This document shows positions 41,720 to 49,305 of a DNA stretch of 64,000 nt, one piece after another. This DNA is from Stutzerimonas stutzeri. GTDB lineage: Bacteria; Pseudomonadota; Gammaproteobacteria; Pseudomonadales; Pseudomonadaceae. Position numbers and translations under genes: made by a program. Position 1 is the stretch's first letter. The number at the start of each line of letters is the position of its first letter. The notes under the pieces were generated by a model that was not told the DNA's origin, did not search any database, and saw nothing but the letters and a program-made list of their open reading frames with translations. The stretch spans positions 248,001 through 312,000 of the forward strand of contig NZ_JANGEY010000001.1 of assembly GCF_024451105.1 (NCBI RefSeq), read 5' to 3'.

Positions 41720-43111
41720 CTACAGATGCGCCTCGGCGTACTCGGCCAGCAGCGAGCGCGGCACGCCCTGCAGGGTGATGTGCACGCCGTGGGGGAAGTC
41801 CTTGAAGCGCTCGGTCAGGTAGGTCAGCCCGGAACTGGTCGCCGACAGGTAGGGCGTGTCGATCTGCGCCAGGTTGCCCAGGCAGATCACCTTGGAGCCG
41901 TTGCCGGCGCGGGTGATGATGGTCTTCATCTGGTGCGGGGTGAGGTTCTGGCACTCGTCGATGAGGATCAGGCTCTGCTGGAAGCTGCGCCCGCGGATGT
42001 AGTTGAGCGACTTGAACTGCAGCGGCACGCGCTGGAGGATGTAGTCGACGCTGCCGTGGGTGCTCTCGTCGTCGCTGTGCAGCGCCTCCAGGTTGTCGGT
42101 GATAGCGCCCAGCCAGGGCTCCATCTTCTCCGCCTCGGTGCCCGGCAGGAAGCCGATGTCCTCGTCCAGGCCCTGCACGCTGCGGGTGGCGATGATCCGC
42201 CGGTAGCGCTTGCTGACCATGGTCTGCTCGATGGCCGCGGCCAGCGCGAGGATGGTCTTGCCCGAGCCTGCCGCGCCGGTCAGGTTGACCAGGTGGATGT
42301 CCGGATCGAGCAGCGCGTAGAGCGCCAGCGCCTGGTAGATGTCGCGCGGGCGCAGGCCCCAGGCCTCCTGGTGCATCAGCGGCTCCTGGTGCAGGTCGAG
42401 CAGCAGCAGGTGGCGCTTGTCGACCTCCTTGACCCAGCCGACGAAGCCCTGCTCGTCGACCACGAACTCGTTGACGTGCATGGCCGGCAGCGCGTTGCCG
42501 TTGAGCGGTACCCGGTGCAAGGTGCGGCCGATCTCCTGACGGGTGTCGACCTTGCTGACCTTCTGCCAGAACGAGCCGGGGAAACTGTGATAGCCGCGCG
42601 GCAGCAACGCCACGTCGTCGACCAACTGGTCGGTGTGGTAGTCCTCGGCGGCCACCCCGCAGGCGCGCGCCTTCAGGCGCATGTTGATGTCCTTGCTGAC
42701 CAGCACCACCTCGACGTCCGGCCGGCGGCCCTGCAGCTCGACCAGCTGGTTGATGATCTTGTTGTCGTTGAGATGCTCGGGCAGGCCGCTCAGGCTGGTA
42801 TCCAGGCGGCTCATGAGGATCGACAGGCTGCCGCGCGGCGCGGCCTTGCCGCGCTGGATCGGCACGCCCCGCTCGACCTGCGCCGGCGTCGCCTCGCCGA
42901 GCAACTGGTCGATCAGCCGGATCGCCTGACGGCACTCGGCGGCCACGCTGTGCTTGCCGGTCTTCAGATGATCGAGCTCCTCGAGCACGGTCATCGGGAT
43001 CGCCACCTGATGCTCCTGGAAGTTCAGCAAGGCATTCGGGTCGTGAATCAGGACGTTGGTATCGAGCACATACAGCCGGGGATGCGTGTTCTTGCTGGCG
43101 CTTTTGTCCAT
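41720..43111 (-). CDS. PIN-domain PhoH ATPase (PhoH2-type)
   Basis: The 463-residue product fuses an N-terminal PIN nuclease-like domain (about residues 12-150, acidic residues Asp17, Glu45, Asp141) to a C-terminal PhoH ATPase domain with Walker A GAAGSGKT (279-286) and Walker B ILIDECQN. Members of this PhoH2 class act as ATP-dependent RNA helicase-nucleases in actinobacteria; in pseudomonads the role is not established. It is full length, convergent with the SIMPL gene and divergent from yaaA. Confidence 0.92.
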   Translation of the reverse strand: MDKSASKNTHPRLYVLDTNVLIHDPNALLNFQEHQVAIPMTVLEELDHLKTGKHSVAAECRQAIRLIDQLLGEATPAQVERGVPIQRGKAAPRGSLSILMSRLDTSLSGLPEHLNDNKIINQLVELQGRRPDVEVVLVSKDINMRLKARACGVAAEDYHTDQLVDDVALLPRGYHSFPGSFWQKVSKVDTRQEIGRTLHRVPLNGNALPAMHVNEFVVDEQGFVGWVKEVDKRHLLLLDLHQEPLMHQEAWGLRPRDIYQALALYALLDPDIHLVNLTGAAGSGKTILALAAAIEQTMVSKRYRRIIATRSVQGLDEDIGFLPGTEAEKMEPWLGAITDNLEALHSDDESTHGSVDYILQRVPLQFKSLNYIRGRSFQQSLILIDECQNLTPHQMKTIITRAGNGSKVICLGNLAQIDTPYLSATSSGLTYLTERFKDFPHGVHITLQGVPRSLLAEYAEAHL

Positions 43112-43352
43112 GGTCGGTCACCTCGATCCTGTCGGTCGTGCGACGGAATGCCCACAGGCGCTCCGCCCTCAGAGGCCGTCGTCCGGGTCGCTGCTCGCTC
43201 CGCGACGACCTGTCTCCCACTTAGCGTCCCAACGATTACCACCAGGTTACTGCAACGAACCGACCTCCTCTCCCGGCACGTGTCGCTGTCCTCAGTCTAG
43301 CCACCGGCCTGGCGACCGGACCAACGCCCGGAGCCCTGCACCCTGAGCCTAC

Positions 43353-43361
43353 TGCTAGAAT
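43353..43361 (+). promoter_or_regulatory. Candidate extended -10 promoter for yaaA
   Basis: TGC followed by TAGAAT (43356-43361) forms an extended -10 element 26 bp before the yaaA start. No -35 box with normal spacing is evident, as is usual for extended -10 promoters. Confidence 0.4.
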
Positions 43362-43387
43362 CGCCCGACAGCCAGAGGAGAGCCGTA

Positions 43388-44167
43388 ATGCTGATGGTGA
43401 TTTCCCCCGCCAAGACACTCGACTACAGCACGCCGCCGACGATCGCCCGCCACACCCTGCCCGAGCATCTCGACCACGCCGCCGAGCTGGTCGCCCAGCT
43501 GCGCGAGCTGACCCCGGCACAGATCGCCGAACTGATGCACCTCTCCGACAAGCTCGCCGGCCTCAACGCCGCGCGCTTCGCCCAGTGGTCGACGGACTGC
43601 ACCCTCGACAACGCCAAGCAGGCCCTGCTCGCCTTCAAGGGCGACGTCTACACCGGGCTGGACGCGGAAAGCTTCGACGAGGGCGACTTCGACTTCGCCC
43701 AGCGCCACCTGCGCATGCTCTCTGGCCTCTACGGCGTGCTGCGCCCGCTCGACCTGATGCAGCCCTACCGTCTGGAGATGGGCACCCGCCTCGCCAACGC
43801 CCGCGGCAAGGACCTCTACGCCTTCTGGGGCGAGCGCATCGGCCAGTGGTTGAGCCAGGCGCTGGCCGAACAGGGCGACGACGTCCTGCTCAACCTCGCC
43901 TCCAACGAATACTTCGCCGCGGTCAAGCGCCCGGCGCTCGCCGCGCGGGTCGTCGACACCGAGTTCCGCGACCTGAAGAACGGTCAGTACAAGATCGTCA
44001 GCTTCTACGCCAAGAAGGCCCGCGGCCTGATGGCCCGCTACGCGATCCAGAACCGCCTGCGCGACCCCGAAGCGCTCAAGGCCTTCGACCTGGCCGGCTA
44101 CTACTATGCAGAACAGCACTCGGCGCCGGACAGGCTGGTGTTCCTGCGCGACCATCCCGAAGGCTGA
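43388..44167 (+). CDS. yaaA: Peroxide stress protein YaaA
   Basis: YaaA (DUF328) lowers intracellular iron and protects DNA and proteins during peroxide stress; it binds DNA in vitro. The 259-residue product has the family start [13 protein letters not shown], the [22 protein letters not shown] segment and [14 protein letters not shown], all conserved. GAGGAG precedes the ATG. A small membrane protein gene follows 15 bp later, probably in the same transcript. Confidence 0.95.
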   Translation: MLMVISPAKTLDYSTPPTIARHTLPEHLDHAAELVAQLRELTPAQIAELMHLSDKLAGLNAARFAQWSTDCTLDNAKQALLAFKGDVYTGLDAESFDEGDFDFAQRHLRMLSGLYGVLRPLDLMQPYRLEMGTRLANARGKDLYAFWGERIGQWLSQALAEQGDDVLLNLASNEYFAAVKRPALAARVVDTEFRDLKNGQYKIVSFYAKKARGLMARYAIQNRLRDPEALKAFDLAGYYYAEQHSAPDRLVFLRDHPEG

Positions 44168-44182
44168 AACGAGGAAACCCGC

Positions 44183-44644
44183 ATGCTGATCGGCGCCCTG
44201 CTCGCCCTCACCTGGCTGGTCCTGCTGGTGCGTTACCCGACCCGCGCCGTGCCGATCAACCTGCTGGCGCTGCTGGCCCTCGGCCTGGTGGCGCTGGGAG
44301 TGATCTGGCAGGAGCAGCGCGAACAGGGCCGCCTGGAGCGCCTCGAGCTGGGCATCGGCTGGGACCCCGCCTGCCCCGCCGACCGGCCGTTGCGCGCTCG
44401 GCTGCGCAACGGCGCCGACCGCCCGCTGGCCGAGCTGAACTGGCGGATCGGCGCCTACCGGAGCGGCGACAGCATCGATCTCGCCGACAGCCGCTACGAC
44501 AGCCCGCACTACCGCATCCCGCAGCGACTGCTGCCCGGCAGCGCCTGGAGCGAGTGCCTGCCGCTGCCGCTGTTGCGCAGCGGCTACCGCGCCGGCAGCC
44601 TGGAGTATCGCGCCGAACGGCTGCGCGGGCGGTTCGCGGATTGA
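44183..44644 (+). CDS. Conserved membrane protein of unknown function
   Basis: The 153-residue product is not identified. It has two N-terminal membrane segments (about residues 2-16 and 23-42) and then a hydrophilic domain with many Arg and Asp residues and no recognised motif. GAGGAAA lies upstream of the ATG. It begins 15 bp after yaaA and is probably co-transcribed. Similar proteins occur next to yaaA in other pseudomonads as uncharacterised genes, judged from gene order only. Confidence 0.75.
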   Translation: MLIGALLALTWLVLLVRYPTRAVPINLLALLALGLVALGVIWQEQREQGRLERLELGIGWDPACPADRPLRARLRNGADRPLAELNWRIGAYRSGDSIDLADSRYDSPHYRIPQRLLPGSAWSECLPLPLLRSGYRAGSLEYRAERLRGRFAD

Positions 44645-44683
44645 GCTGCCCGGTGCCGCCCCGGAGCGCTCCTGGCGCGCCGC

Positions 44684-45166
44684 TCAGGGCCTGTCCCCCT
44701 GGCTCTCCAGCGCCTCCCCGCCCTTGCGCCCCGACGCCTCCGCCGCCGGGAAGCGCGCCGAACTGTAGCGCACCACCAGGTTGGCCAGCGCCAGCAGCAG
44801 GATCGCCCCGCAGACCATGACGATGCCCATGTTCGGCTTGTGGGTGTGCTGGATGTCGCCGATCAAGAGCCGGGTCAGCGCGGTGATCGACACATAGATC
44901 AGGAAGCGCACCGGCATGTGGTTGGTCTTGAAGTAGATCCCGACCATCGCGCCCAGTTCGAGGTAGATGAACAGCAGCAGGATGTCGTCGATGGTCGCCT
45001 CGCCGCGCTCGAACATGCCGAGGAAGGTATGCCCCGCCGCCCAGGCCACCGCGCCGCCGATGGCGAACAGCGCCAGGTAGTGGAAGCCCTCGACCAGCAG
45101 GTTGCCGAGGGAATCGGCGTGGCGGTGCATGGCATGGCGCAGACGTTCGGCGCGGTGAAGGGGCAT
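44684..45166 (-). CDS. psiE: PsiE-family membrane protein
   Basis: The 160-residue protein resembles PsiE, a phosphate-starvation-inducible membrane protein of unknown activity. It has four membrane segments and the conserved LLFIYLELGAMVGIYFKTNHMPVRFLIYVSITALTR stretch in the middle. No Pho box could be read upstream. It lies 111 bp downstream of the second mini-pilin gene on the same strand and marks the end of the variable pilin region. Confidence 0.85.
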   Translation of the reverse strand: MPLHRAERLRHAMHRHADSLGNLLVEGFHYLALFAIGGAVAWAAGHTFLGMFERGEATIDDILLLFIYLELGAMVGIYFKTNHMPVRFLIYVSITALTRLLIGDIQHTHKPNMGIVMVCGAILLLALANLVVRYSSARFPAAEASGRKGGEALESQGDRP

Positions 45167-45277
45167 GCTGGCGACTCCGGAAATCAGAAAGGCCTATCAA
45201 GCCATGGCGACGAGCGGCAGGGCAAGCCGAAAGGCGCACCGCAGACGGCTCTGCGGCCGCCTGCAATGGTCGGCGCC

Positions 45278-45457
45278 TCAGTGCATCGCGGCTTTCAGCA
45301 GCTGTATCGCGTTGCGGGCGTCGGCCTGCGCGGTCGCATCGTTGCTGCGCGCCCGCAGCTCGTTGAACTGCGGAATGGCAATGCTCGCGAGAATGCCGAC
45401 GATCGCGACCACGACCATCAGCTCGATCAGGGTGAAACCGGCGCTCCTGGCTCTCAT
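45278..45457 (-). CDS. Second mini-pilin: type IV prepilin with only the alpha-1 helix
   Basis: This 59-codon gene encodes a type IVa prepilin leader (MRARSAG), the PilD cleavage site before FTLIE with Glu5, and a hydrophobic helix ending at IPQFNELRARSND. The chain stops at 52 mature residues, with no globular domain. The other mini-pilin at 49.1 kb also has 52 mature residues, and 36 of them are identical. A secreted partner gene is not found next to it. The ribosome-binding site is weak (AGCAGAAC region), and no sigma-54 promoter could be read upstream, so expression is likely lower than that of the first copy. It could be a minor pilin or a pseudopilin. Confidence 0.85.
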   Translation of the reverse strand: MRARSAGFTLIELMVVVAIVGILASIAIPQFNELRARSNDATAQADARNAIQLLKAAMH

Positions 45458-45716
45458 GTTGTTCTGCTCGTTGGAAAGACGGACAAAGCCGGGCGAGGCG
45501 CAGGGCTCCTTGCCCTTGCCGCTGCGGCTTTCCGACAGCCTTTGGGGGCAACCCCGGGGTCCAGTCCTGTGACGCCGGTACGCTGCCGCTATCCTGGAAA
45601 TCGTCGCTTGGCGCGACGCTCCGGATATCGCCAAGCAATTCACATACCAAATGTGAGATTCGCCACACTGCCGCCGTCTTTCGCACCGTCGAACCGGGCG
45701 GGCGGCACGCCCGTCC

Positions 45717-46625
45717 TCAGCCGCGCAGCGCCGCCGCATCCTCGAGGGTGCGGAAGAACACGGTCTCCAGCGATACCGCCGGCCGGACGCCGAGCAGTTG
45801 GCCGCCGCCGGCATCGAGGCGGGCGATGAAGCCGGGCAGCTCGCGCTGGGCGAGCTCGCACTCGAACTCGCCGGCGCGGCACTCCACGCAGGCCGGCGTC
45901 AGCGCCGCCGCGGCCTGATAGCGCAGGCGATGGAAGTCGGCGCGCTCGGCGGCCAGTTCGCGCGGCGAGCGCACGGTGAGCAGCTCGCCCTTGTTGATGA
46001 AGCCGAAGCGGTCGGCGATGCGCTCGACGTCGTGCAGCACGTGCGAGGTGAAGAAGATCGCCCCGCCGGCGTTCTTGTAGTCGTTGAGGATGTCCACCAC
46101 GTCCTTGCGGCCGACCGGGTCGAGGCCGGACAGCGGCTCGTCGAGCACCAGCAGGCGCGGCTCCACCACCATGGCATGGGCCAGGGCGACCCGCTGCACG
46201 TTGCCCTTGGACAGCTCGCGGATGCGCCTTTTCGCGTTCATGTCGACAGAAAAACGCTCCAGCCAGCCCATGCACCAGACGTCGGCATCCTTGCGGCTGA
46301 TGCCGTACATCGACAACGCCATGCGCAGGATTTCCAGCGGAGTGAACTGCTCGTAGAGCGCCGGCGCCTCCGGCACGTAGGCGATGCCGCGACGCGACTC
46401 GGCCTCGCGCGCCGAGCGGCCGTACAGGCTCACCTCGCCCTGGTAGTCGTTGATCACGTCGAGCATGATCTTGATGGTGGTCGACTTGCCGGCGCCGTTG
46501 GGGCCGACGAAACCGAACACCTCGCCCTCGCCCACCGCGAAGCTGACCTCGCGCAGCGCCTGGACGGTCTTGCCCTTGGCGCGAAAGGCCTTACTGACGC
46601 CGCGAAACTCCAGTGCTGCACTCAC
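45717..46625 (-). CDS. ABC transporter ATPase next to pilin genes (PilH-like)
   Basis: The 302-residue protein is a full ABC ATPase with Walker A GPNGAGKS near residue 40, the signature variant LSKGN, Walker B LLVLDEP and switch His in FTSHVLHD. The C-terminal 80 residues form an extra domain. The start is GTG at 46625, overlapping the stop of the upstream gene by 4 bp. The class is that of CcmA/NosF-type exporters. By position next to pilin genes it resembles PilH of Myxococcus xanthus, an ABC ATPase needed for pilus assembly; this is inference from context. Similar ATPases serve other exporters. Confidence 0.87.
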   Translation of the reverse strand: MSAALEFRGVSKAFRAKGKTVQALREVSFAVGEGEVFGFVGPNGAGKSTTIKIMLDVINDYQGEVSLYGRSAREAESRRGIAYVPEAPALYEQFTPLEILRMALSMYGISRKDADVWCMGWLERFSVDMNAKRRIRELSKGNVQRVALAHAMVVEPRLLVLDEPLSGLDPVGRKDVVDILNDYKNAGGAIFFTSHVLHDVERIADRFGFINKGELLTVRSPRELAAERADFHRLRYQAAAALTPACVECRAGEFECELAQRELPGFIARLDAGGGQLLGVRPAVSLETVFFRTLEDAAALRG

Positions 46626-47461
46626 GGCTGCTCCTCCATACCGGCAATCTTCAGTTTCTTCAGCACGATCCGCCCGTCGCGCAGTTCGTAGCCCAGGCGC
46701 AGCGGGTCGACCGGCAGGCTGCCCAGCACGCCCTGCGCCACCAGCTGCTGCAGGTCGCCGAGCGGGCCATGGCCGGCCTCGTAACGGCGCTGTGCGTCGC
46801 GCAGTGCGAGCAGGCCCTGCAGGCGCTGCACGCGCTTGTCGAGCATCGCCTTGAGCGCCGGGTCGGTCGTGGTATCGCGCTGCTGGATCAGGTAGTTCAG
46901 CGCCAGGCGCTCGTCGGCGAAGCTCTCGGCCTGCAGCATCACCGCCAGCTTGCGCAGCGGCGCGGCGTTCTCCGGCCAGCGCCGGGCGCCCAACTCCAGC
47001 ACGCGCTGGGCCTCGGGAATATCACGCTGGAAGAACGCCAGGTTGAGGCCGTAGAAGAACGCCGGGATGCCGTCCCAGAACCGGCAGTCCAGCGCCGCGC
47101 GCAATACCCGGTTGCCCTCCTCGACCGCACCGCCCCAGGTCAGCAGACCGTTGGCCAGGAAGTAGTTGTCCTCGTGGCAGGCGTTCAGACGGGCTACCTC
47201 GGCCTGGGCGCGAACCAGATAGCCGGTATCCACGCCGCGGTCATCCATGCCGGTGGCGGACAGACGCATGGTCTCCAGATTGGCCGCCAGGAAACGGTCG
47301 CCGCCATACAGCGCCACCAGAATGGGCGCCGCGACGACCACCCGATCGCCGGGTATCTGCGGGCGCAAATGCAGTGGCTGCTGGGCGCGCCAGAAGGCGA
47401 TGCCGGCGAACAGGGCAAAGCCCAGCAGGGCCAGCGGCAGGGCCGGGGAACGGCGCGCCAT
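46622..47461 (-). CDS. Membrane-anchored protein between ABC subunits (possible PilG counterpart)
   Basis: The 279-residue product has one N-terminal membrane segment (about residues 8-25) and a large extracytoplasmic domain. Helical repeats of the TPR kind are suggested by NLAFFQRDIPEAQRVLELGARRWPENAAPLRKLAVML. A cysteine pair (CHEDNYF and DCRFW) could form a disulfide. The family is not recognised. The ATG at 47461 stands 2 bp after the permease stop codon, and the end overlaps the ATPase start, so it is part of one ABC operon. In M. xanthus the analogous third pil gene is pilG, but sequence similarity cannot be judged here. Confidence 0.8.
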   Translation of the reverse strand: MARRSPALPLALLGFALFAGIAFWRAQQPLHLRPQIPGDRVVVAAPILVALYGGDRFLAANLETMRLSATGMDDRGVDTGYLVRAQAEVARLNACHEDNYFLANGLLTWGGAVEEGNRVLRAALDCRFWDGIPAFFYGLNLAFFQRDIPEAQRVLELGARRWPENAAPLRKLAVMLQAESFADERLALNYLIQQRDTTTDPALKAMLDKRVQRLQGLLALRDAQRRYEAGHGPLGDLQQLVAQGVLGSLPVDPLRLGYELRDGRIVLKKLKIAGMEEQP

Positions 47462-47463
47462 GT

Positions 47464-48273
47464 TCAGACGAACCGCTTGCGCTGCAAGGCCCAGATCGCC
47501 AGGGCCAGAAAGCCGCCGGCATAGGCCAGGCTGCTCAGCACCAGCCAGGGCCAGTCGGCGGGCAGGAACTGCCACTGGCCGTACAGGGCCAGCATGCGCA
47601 CGTCGAGGGCGCCCAGGTCGGGCAGCAAATAGCCGAGCACGCCCAGCCCGGAGCGGTAGGTTTCGGCATCGCTAACCAGCGTGACTTCACGGGTTAGAAG
47701 CTCGACGATAGCGGCAAAAGAGCGCGCCACCAGCATGAAGCCTAAGGTGCCGATCAGCACGAAACTGGGCGTCGAGGCGACGATGGCGAGAAATGCCGCC
47801 AGCGCCGCCAGCACCAGCAGATCGAGCCCGAAAAAGGCCATGCTGAGCACATAGGGAGCGCCAAGCGATACCGGCGTAGCCTGCTGATAACCTTTGGCAA
47901 TCAACGCGACCGTTGCCACGAGCGCCAGCGCGGCAGCCAGCAGCAAGGCGAACACCAGCACCAGCACGGCAGCGAAACGCCCCAGCAACAGGCCATGCCG
48001 GGGACGGGGATAGGTCAGCGAAGACAGGAAATAGCGGCGGTCGAACTCGCGCGACAACAGTTCCTGGGTCATCAGCACCAGGACCAGCGGCAGCAACAGA
48101 CGCAGAACGGAAAAGCCGACATCCAGAGCCACCGTTGCCGGCTGGCGACCGCTGAACTGCCCTGCCATCCAAGAAGCAAGTATCAGTATCAGCAGCACTC
48201 CAACTGACAGCCAGAGAAAACGGGCACGAATTGCCAGGCGGATACCGGAAATAGAGTCGGCAGGTAGAAGCAT
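47464..48273 (-). CDS. ABC-2 type permease next to pilin genes (PilI-like)
   Basis: The 269-residue protein has about six membrane segments, including LLILILASWMAGQF and LGRFAAVLVLVFALLLAAALALVATVALI. An early cytoplasmic loop carries the ELLSREFDRRYFLSSLTYPRPRHGLLLGRF segment, typical of ABC-2 permeases of the NosY/CcmB kind. It starts at the ATG at 48273, without a clear ribosome-binding site. The 323-bp gap upstream separates it from the secreted pilin-partner gene, whose terminator lies there. It is the membrane subunit for the ATPase encoded two genes on. Substrate unknown. Confidence 0.85.
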   Translation of the reverse strand: MLLPADSISGIRLAIRARFLWLSVGVLLILILASWMAGQFSGRQPATVALDVGFSVLRLLLPLVLVLMTQELLSREFDRRYFLSSLTYPRPRHGLLLGRFAAVLVLVFALLLAAALALVATVALIAKGYQQATPVSLGAPYVLSMAFFGLDLLVLAALAAFLAIVASTPSFVLIGTLGFMLVARSFAAIVELLTREVTLVSDAETYRSGLGVLGYLLPDLGALDVRMLALYGQWQFLPADWPWLVLSSLAYAGGFLALAIWALQRKRFV

Positions 48274-48302
48274 CGGCAGATTTAGCAGCGCAGGAGAATT
48301 AG

Positions 48303-48548
48303 TTATCTAGGAAGGACCGGAGACATTACCGCATGTACAGCAACATGACCATTATCGACCAATCCAGCCATCAAATCATGAGCTCCTGATACCAAGGCAG
48401 CACAAGATACACAAGCCCACTCGGCCTCATCGTTAGCTTTTACCGTGAAGCCTGCCAGATTGCGAGACAAAAAATACCACAAACATTGAGCACTACGCCT
48501 TGCGCGAAGAAAGGCGTGCTTCCGCGAAAAACAGGCGCCCCTGAACAA
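48303..48548 (-). pseudogene. Possible remnant of a pilin C-terminal region
   Basis: The 81-codon frame uses many A/T-ending codons unlike its neighbours, and its second half (from about residue 30, LAGFTVKANDEAEW, then WACVSC) resembles the end of a type IV pilin head, where a tryptophan-x-cysteine is common. It has no pilin N-terminus and no ribosome-binding site, and its first codons overlap the tail of the upstream terminator. It may be what is left of an earlier pilin allele. This is a weak call; it could also be a chance open frame. Confidence 0.25.
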
Positions 48549-48550
48549 GA

Positions 48551-48584
48551 AAGCAGGGGCGAGGTATTCACCTCGCCCCTGCTT
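48551..48584 (-). terminator. Intrinsic terminator after the secreted pilin-partner gene
   Basis: A 15-bp perfect stem (arms 48551-48565 and 48570-48584) with a four-base loop is followed on the minus strand by TTTCTTGTT. It begins 13 bp beyond the stop codon of the secreted protein gene. It should end most transcripts of the two pilin genes before the ABC operon. Confidence 0.85.
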
Positions 48585-48596
48585 GATCGCCCGTCG

Positions 48597-49034
48597 TTAC
48601 AGCAGACCGGTGACAGTACCGGTTGCACAGGCACCGCCCAGTGCTTCGGTAGCGATGGAGCCACCGTTGCTGCCCGCCTTGTAACCGACATAGTCAGTGA
48701 TAGGTACAGACTCACCCACGGTGCAGCCAGCCGGGATGGTAGCGGAAGCGTCATCCGGGTCGGCCACACAGACGACGTTCCTCTCGCTGCGGCTGCCACC
48801 CTTGTGGCAAGCAGCTACGGTGATGATGCTGTTGGCTTCGTTGCAGTTGTAAGCACCAACCACGTTCTTGGACAGGTTCAGGGTGACCGGGTCGGCCAGC
48901 AGGGTGCAGGCAGTGATGCTAACGTCACCGGACCCCTCGAAGCCGGTATTGGCAGCAACAGGCGCGGCAGTAGCCACGAAGGAAGCACCCATGCCAGCGA
49001 AGAACAGAGCAGCCAGAATATTCTTTTTCATCAT
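48597..49034 (-). CDS. Secreted cysteine-rich protein, candidate separate pilin head (PilA-C-like)
   Basis: The 145-residue product begins with a Sec signal peptide (MMKKNILAALFFAGMGASF, cleavage near ATAA|PV), not with a prepilin leader. The mature chain of about 120 residues has six cysteines (in ITACTLL, YNCNEAN, AACHKGG, VVCVAD, AGCTVG and GACATG), enough for three disulfides, and is rich in Thr, Ser, Ala and Gly, like the head domain of type IV pilins. GAGG lies six bases before the ATG. It starts 29 bp after the mini-pilin in a different frame, so it is not a simple stop-codon interruption. In Geobacter a separate C-domain protein (PilA-C, also called Spc) stabilises the short pilin. 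The same role is proposed here. Confidence 0.8.
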   Translation of the reverse strand: MMKKNILAALFFAGMGASFVATAAPVAANTGFEGSGDVSITACTLLADPVTLNLSKNVVGAYNCNEANSIITVAACHKGGSRSERNVVCVADPDDASATIPAGCTVGESVPITDYVGYKAGSNGGSIATEALGGACATGTVTGLL

Positions 49035-49063
49035 TTCAATCCTCGATCCTGAGCTAGCGAAAC

Positions 49064-49255
49064 TTACAGCTGGGCTGCAGTCATTACGCTGATGTTGTTC
49101 TTGACATCGGCCTGGGCAACCGTGTCGTTGGACTTGGCGCGATACTCGTTGAACTGCGGAATGGCGATGGCAGCGAGGATACCGATGATGGCGACCACGA
49201 TCATCAGTTCGATCAGGGTGAAGCCCTTCTGGGCCTTTTTCTGCAGTGCTTTCAT
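49064..49255 (-). CDS. pilA: Mini-pilin: short type IVa major pilin subunit (PilA-N-like)
   Basis: This 63-codon gene encodes a leader of 11 residues ([11 protein letters not shown]) and a mature chain of 52 residues beginning FTLIE, with Glu5 needed for assembly, the [14 protein letters not shown] helix, and an amphipathic tail to [11 protein letters not shown]. The whole globular domain of a normal Pseudomonas pilin (about 100 residues) is missing. Phe1, Phe24 and Tyr27 are at the same positions as in Geobacter sulfurreducens PilA, but the later aromatic residues of that protein are absent. AAGGAG precedes the ATG by eight bases and a sigma-54 promoter lies upstream. Its position divergent from pilB is that of pilA in P. 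aeruginosa. Confidence 0.9.
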   Translation of the reverse strand: MKALQKKAQKGFTLIELMIVVAIIGILAAIAIPQFNEYRAKSNDTVAQADVKNNISVMTAAQL

Positions 49256-49305
49256 GGATGCTTCTCCTTGAAGAGTGTGTCGGTCGTTGGACCTGAATGG
49301 ATCAA

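Larger units (their letters stand above)
48274..48596. other. Gap between the ABC operon and the split pilin genes
   Basis: This 323-bp stretch holds no intact gene of clear function. It contains the terminator of the pilin transcript (48551-48584) and a short open frame with unusual codon use (48303-48548). Its GC content is visibly lower than that of the flanking DNA, which marks it as a possible recombination point of the variable pilin locus. Confidence 0.6.

Noticed and set aside
45530-45575. TGGACCCCGGGGTTGC on the minus strand as a sigma-54 promoter for the second mini-pilin
   Set aside because: The GG and GC dinucleotides are one base too far apart and the -24 element lacks the CAC core.
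45640-45656. TCACAT-N5-ATGTGA palindrome upstream of the second mini-pilin as a CRP/Vfr site
   Set aside because: The half-sites are in the opposite order to TGTGA-N6-TCACA, so it does not match the CRP-type consensus; it may only be a chance hairpin.
49064-49255. Reading the mini-pilin as a truncated pseudogene
   Set aside because: It has a strong ribosome-binding site, a near-consensus sigma-54 promoter, an intact PilD site and Glu5, and a paralogue of the same mature length nearby.
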